This document shows positions 61,761 to 64,000 of a stretch of DNA of 64,000 nt, one piece after another (the stretch's first letter is position 1; each line of letters opens with the position of its first letter). Source of the stretch: a virus. A model generated the notes under the pieces. That model did not search any database, was not told where the DNA came from, and was given only the letters and a program-made list of their open reading frames with translations. The DNA is taken from positions 1 through 64,000 of the IMG/VR virus record IMGVR_UViG_3300020178_000761. One strand, written 5' to 3'. A program made the position numbers and the translations under genes.

Positions 61761-63175
61761 AACAAATGAGCCAACTCAGGAAAAACTGATTTAGCATCAA
61801 CTCCTCTAATAGCATCTAATTTTGTTACATATTCCTTGAACCCTGGCAATAAGAATGAGTGATCATTTTCGTTCATGTGTTTTAACACAGCCTCCCAACG
61901 TCTCCATCCATAAGGATTTGTTTTCCAGAAATTGTCATCCTGTCTGTAGTTTTGCCACAGCCAATCCTTAAATTCCATAAAACGCTGTTCAACTTCTTGT
62001 TTGTCTTCCTTGGGCAATATCTGTATGCTTAAGAATGTAGGAATGTACAGTAGGTGCATATTGACCAATCCGCCACCCATCTGTACTCCGCCAGGCACTG
62101 TGCCTGCATTTAATTTTTTAAAACCGCTCTGCACCTTCCACTTCATAAAGTCTGGCAAGTGTTTCACATTGAATATCTGTATGGCTGTTGCCAAACTGGT
62201 TTGTATATTGTCTGGTGTGTTGTCCAACATATGTAAATTCTTTTCCACTGTGTCCCAGTTGGTAGGAAAACGTATGTACTCATCACGTTTGCCCATGGCG
62301 TCCATACTCACAGCAAACTTAACTTTTTTAAATTTACTCCACAGTTCAATCAAATCTTCATCTACCAATATACCATTTGAATTGTATCGCAATAATATCT
62401 TGTCTTGATAGCCTTGACGTATGATCTCTTCTATGAACTGTTTGTGTTCACGAATCATCAAAGGTTCGCCACCGGCAAAGTAAACCTGTTTCAAGTTGGG
62501 AATCTGCTTGTACATCTCTTCCCAAAACTCAGGCTTCTCATGCCAGAAGTTGTTGAATTCTTTTTTGTCCCATTGCAGTTGTTGTTTAACATCTTTATTC
62601 TGTAATTGTGGCATCAACTGTTGCCAATCCTTAACCCATTTTGAACTGTCGTGCGGTGAACACATCACACATTTGATATTACAAGTGTGTCCCAATCTTA
62701 AATCCAAGTACATCAACTGTTCAGGCACTGTGCCATCTTCTTTGGTTTGACGTATCAGTTCAGGAATGTCCACACCGTCCTTGTACCATGTGCCTGTTTC
62801 CCATATGCGTTTTGAAACTACTCCAACCTTTTCTTCTTGAAAACATTTACGACAACTGTTAGGTATTTTACCATCCAACATTGTGGTACGCACACTTTTC
62901 ATATAGTTGTTGTTCCAAGCAGTCATAGGTGTATCCTTGCCAAAGTTAGCAGGCTTGCCGTCCTCTTTTTTGACGAGGCCCACTTCGTGGTCGGAACCAG
63001 CGCCGCTGGCGTTCGCTGAACAGCACAGTCTCATATCACCATTGGGTCTAGTAGCAAAATGTATCCAAGGCAATATACAAAATGTGGAACTGCCTGCAAC
63101 AGATTCTAATTCTCTCTGCCATTTGCCCAGTTCTGTGTCTTCTGGATTCATCCAGTATTCATTATGATCTGTCAT
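61757..63175 (-). CDS. Radical SAM enzyme with N-terminal SPASM-like module (type B, 'twitch')
   Basis: The 472-residue product has the N-terminal module STFCILPWIHFATRPNGDMRLCCSAN (about 30-55) and WNNNYMKSVRTTMLDGKIPNSCRKCF, followed by the radical SAM motif GHTCNIKCVMCSPHDSSKW (about 160-178), YFAGGEPLMIREH and FAVSMDAMGKRDEYIRFP. It is a paralogue of the gene at 58651. It overlaps the SGNH-like gene by 14 bases, and the downstream type A enzyme starts on its stop. Confidence 0.88.
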   Translation of the reverse strand: MTDHNEYWMNPEDTELGKWQRELESVAGSSTFCILPWIHFATRPNGDMRLCCSANASGAGSDHEVGLVKKEDGKPANFGKDTPMTAWNNNYMKSVRTTMLDGKIPNSCRKCFQEEKVGVVSKRIWETGTWYKDGVDIPELIRQTKEDGTVPEQLMYLDLRLGHTCNIKCVMCSPHDSSKWVKDWQQLMPQLQNKDVKQQLQWDKKEFNNFWHEKPEFWEEMYKQIPNLKQVYFAGGEPLMIREHKQFIEEIIRQGYQDKILLRYNSNGILVDEDLIELWSKFKKVKFAVSMDAMGKRDEYIRFPTNWDTVEKNLHMLDNTPDNIQTSLATAIQIFNVKHLPDFMKWKVQSGFKKLNAGTVPGGVQMGGGLVNMHLLYIPTFLSIQILPKEDKQEVEQRFMEFKDWLWQNYRQDDNFWKTNPYGWRRWEAVLKHMNENDHSFLLPGFKEYVTKLDAIRGVDAKSVFPELAHLL

Positions 63176-63785
63176 TTAGTATCCTATACATTTTGTCACT
63201 TAATAATTGATTACTTTCAATACCAGGGTGTAAATCGTCTGTGGCTTTGTCCACATATTCTATTCCGCTGTTGTAATAATTTTGAATATCTATAAAATCC
63301 AATTTGTGTGTGTCTAATTCTTTAGGCGTTGCAGGATAATGAATATATTTTACACCTTGTTTTTGTAGATGCAAATCTGCGTGATGAATATGTAGCCAAC
63401 TTTTCATAGCATAATCTTTTTCACTCAAATATTCTGCCCATTTTCTTTCTTGATGTGTTTTTGCCCAAGGACCCAATCTATCTCTAAAGAATGGATATTT
63501 GTATGATACTGTAAACAACATATCTCTAACGTAATGAGTCCACATCACAACCACAGTGTCGCCCCATTTATAATCGTATTTTAATATATTGTACATAATT
63601 TCTGTATTGCTGGATCCAGGAAAAGATTCATTCACCAGTTCGCAATTTAATTTTTCTGCCAACAATGCCGCCCAACCCATTTTACTTGGTTGTAAACTGT
63701 GTAATTTGTCAAACAGCCAATTACGACAGTCAGGTAATCCTGTGCCATAAGTGTAAGAACATCCGAAAGTGATTAATCTTGACAT
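63162..63785 (-). CDS. SGNH/GDSL-like hydrolase
   Basis: The start is placed at 63785 (MSRLITFGCSYTYGTG), because GGGGAG lies seven bases upstream; an ATG five codons earlier contains that same GGGGAG as coding sequence. The 207-residue product has ITFGCSYT with the likely nucleophilic Ser (residue 9), NESFPGSSNTEI (block II-type Gly/Asn), VVVMWTHYVRDML, and DDLHPG with the Asp-His pair near the end. SGNH proteins act as esterases or acyl/acetyl transferases on sugars and lipids. That would suit a surface-glycan role with the glycosyltransferases. It overlaps the PP-loop gene by 13 bases. Confidence 0.72.
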   Translation of the reverse strand: MSRLITFGCSYTYGTGLPDCRNWLFDKLHSLQPSKMGWAALLAEKLNCELVNESFPGSSNTEIMYNILKYDYKWGDTVVVMWTHYVRDMLFTVSYKYPFFRDRLGPWAKTHQERKWAEYLSEKDYAMKSWLHIHHADLHLQKQGVKYIHYPATPKELDTHKLDFIDIQNYYNSGIEYVDKATDDLHPGIESNQLLSDKMYRILNDRS

Positions 63786-64000
63786 TTGCTTACTCCCCAT
63801 TCTCGTTCTTTACACCAAAAACATTTACCACACACTGGCACGGGCGACCCTGGAACATATGTCTTGTAATCTAAGTCTCCAAAGATTTCAGGATATGTTT
63901 CTCGGTCACCTTCGCAACTGCGTGTAAGATTGAATAGGTCCATTATGCCTAATTTTTTATATTGAGCAACTATCCAATCTTTTTGAACATATGCGAATGG
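63773..64000 (-). CDS. QueC-like PP-loop protein, C-terminal fragment
   Basis: The window cuts this gene, leaving the last 75 codons: PFAYVQKDWIVAQYKKLG, FNLTRSCEGDRE, VPGSPVPVCGKCFWCKERE, WGVSKCQD. The 'T-SC----------CG-C--C--R' arrangement is the zinc-binding end of QueC/ExsB-type ATPases, which make 7-cyano-7-deazaguanine; related PP-loop enzymes modify other substrates. The ATP-binding SGGxDS motif lies outside the window, so the role is not certain. Confidence 0.6.
   Translation of the reverse strand, partial: PFAYVQKDWIVAQYKKLGIMDLFNLTRSCEGDRETYPEIFGDLDYKTYVPGSPVPVCGKCFWCKEREWGVSKCQD

Noticed and set aside
1-64000. CRISPR arrays, insertion sequences, integrase or attachment sites, diversity-generating retroelement
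   Set aside because: No spaced direct repeats, transposase, integrase or reverse transcriptase was found; the window reads as a lytic T4-like genome.

Overview
The window is part of the genome of a T4-like myovirus. Gene content and order (gp23, gp22, gp21, gp20; gp46/gp47; gp55; gp48-like, gp53, hub, gp5, PAAR, gp25, gp6; tail fibres) match the marine T4-like phages such as cyanophages and pelagiphages. The DNA is AT-rich and no photosystem genes are present, so a marine heterotroph (for example an alphaproteobacterium) is a reasonable host guess, but this is inference. Genes are packed tightly, often with ATGA or TAATG overlaps.

Layout. (1) 1-1972, minus strand: small structural or unknown genes, a shortened porphobilinogen synthase (HemB) and a lipoprotein; the last two lie behind a perfect sigma-70 consensus promoter. 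(2) 2109-10957, minus strand: head module (gp23 with a strong terminator, scaffold gp22, protease gp21, an acidic core protein, conserved unknowns, portal gp20) and a probable tape-measure protein. (3) 11070-12157, plus strand: gp26 and gp51, apparently joined by a -1 ribosomal frameshift. (4) 12263-12832, plus strand: a HemD-like gene, followed by a 389-base hairpin-rich gap. (5) 13222-17565, minus strand: a GIY-YIG protein, a small conserved protein, gp46, gp47 and the late sigma factor gp55, behind a second perfect sigma-70 promoter. (6) 17645-49754, plus strand: baseplate and tail-fibre module, including one 4883-residue protein and three tandem fibre paralogues. (7) 49804-60808, plus strand, behind a third sigma-70 promoter: two pairs of glycosyltransferase-like genes, four radical SAM enzymes, a methyltransferase-like protein and a 2OG-Fe(II) oxygenase-like protein. 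(8) 60798-64000, minus strand: two more radical SAM enzymes, an SGNH-like hydrolase and the end of a QueC-like PP-loop gene.

Regulation is readable. Structural genes carry T4-type late boxes close to TATAAATA, often 18-21 bases before the start codon. Three gene blocks carry host-type TTGACA/TATAAT promoters with exact 17-base spacing: lipoprotein-hemB, gp55-gp47-gp46, and the glycosyltransferase/radical SAM block. This suggests that tetrapyrrole, recombination/sigma and surface-modification functions are made early by the host polymerase, after which gp55 turns on the virion genes.

The most notable content is the pair of tetrapyrrole-pathway homologues (HemB-like and HemD-like), the six-member radical SAM cluster with glycosyltransferases, the giant baseplate protein with a split seven-blade propeller and carbohydrate-binding-like modules, and the gp26/gp51 frameshift site. 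All assignments are from reading the sequence; no searches were run.
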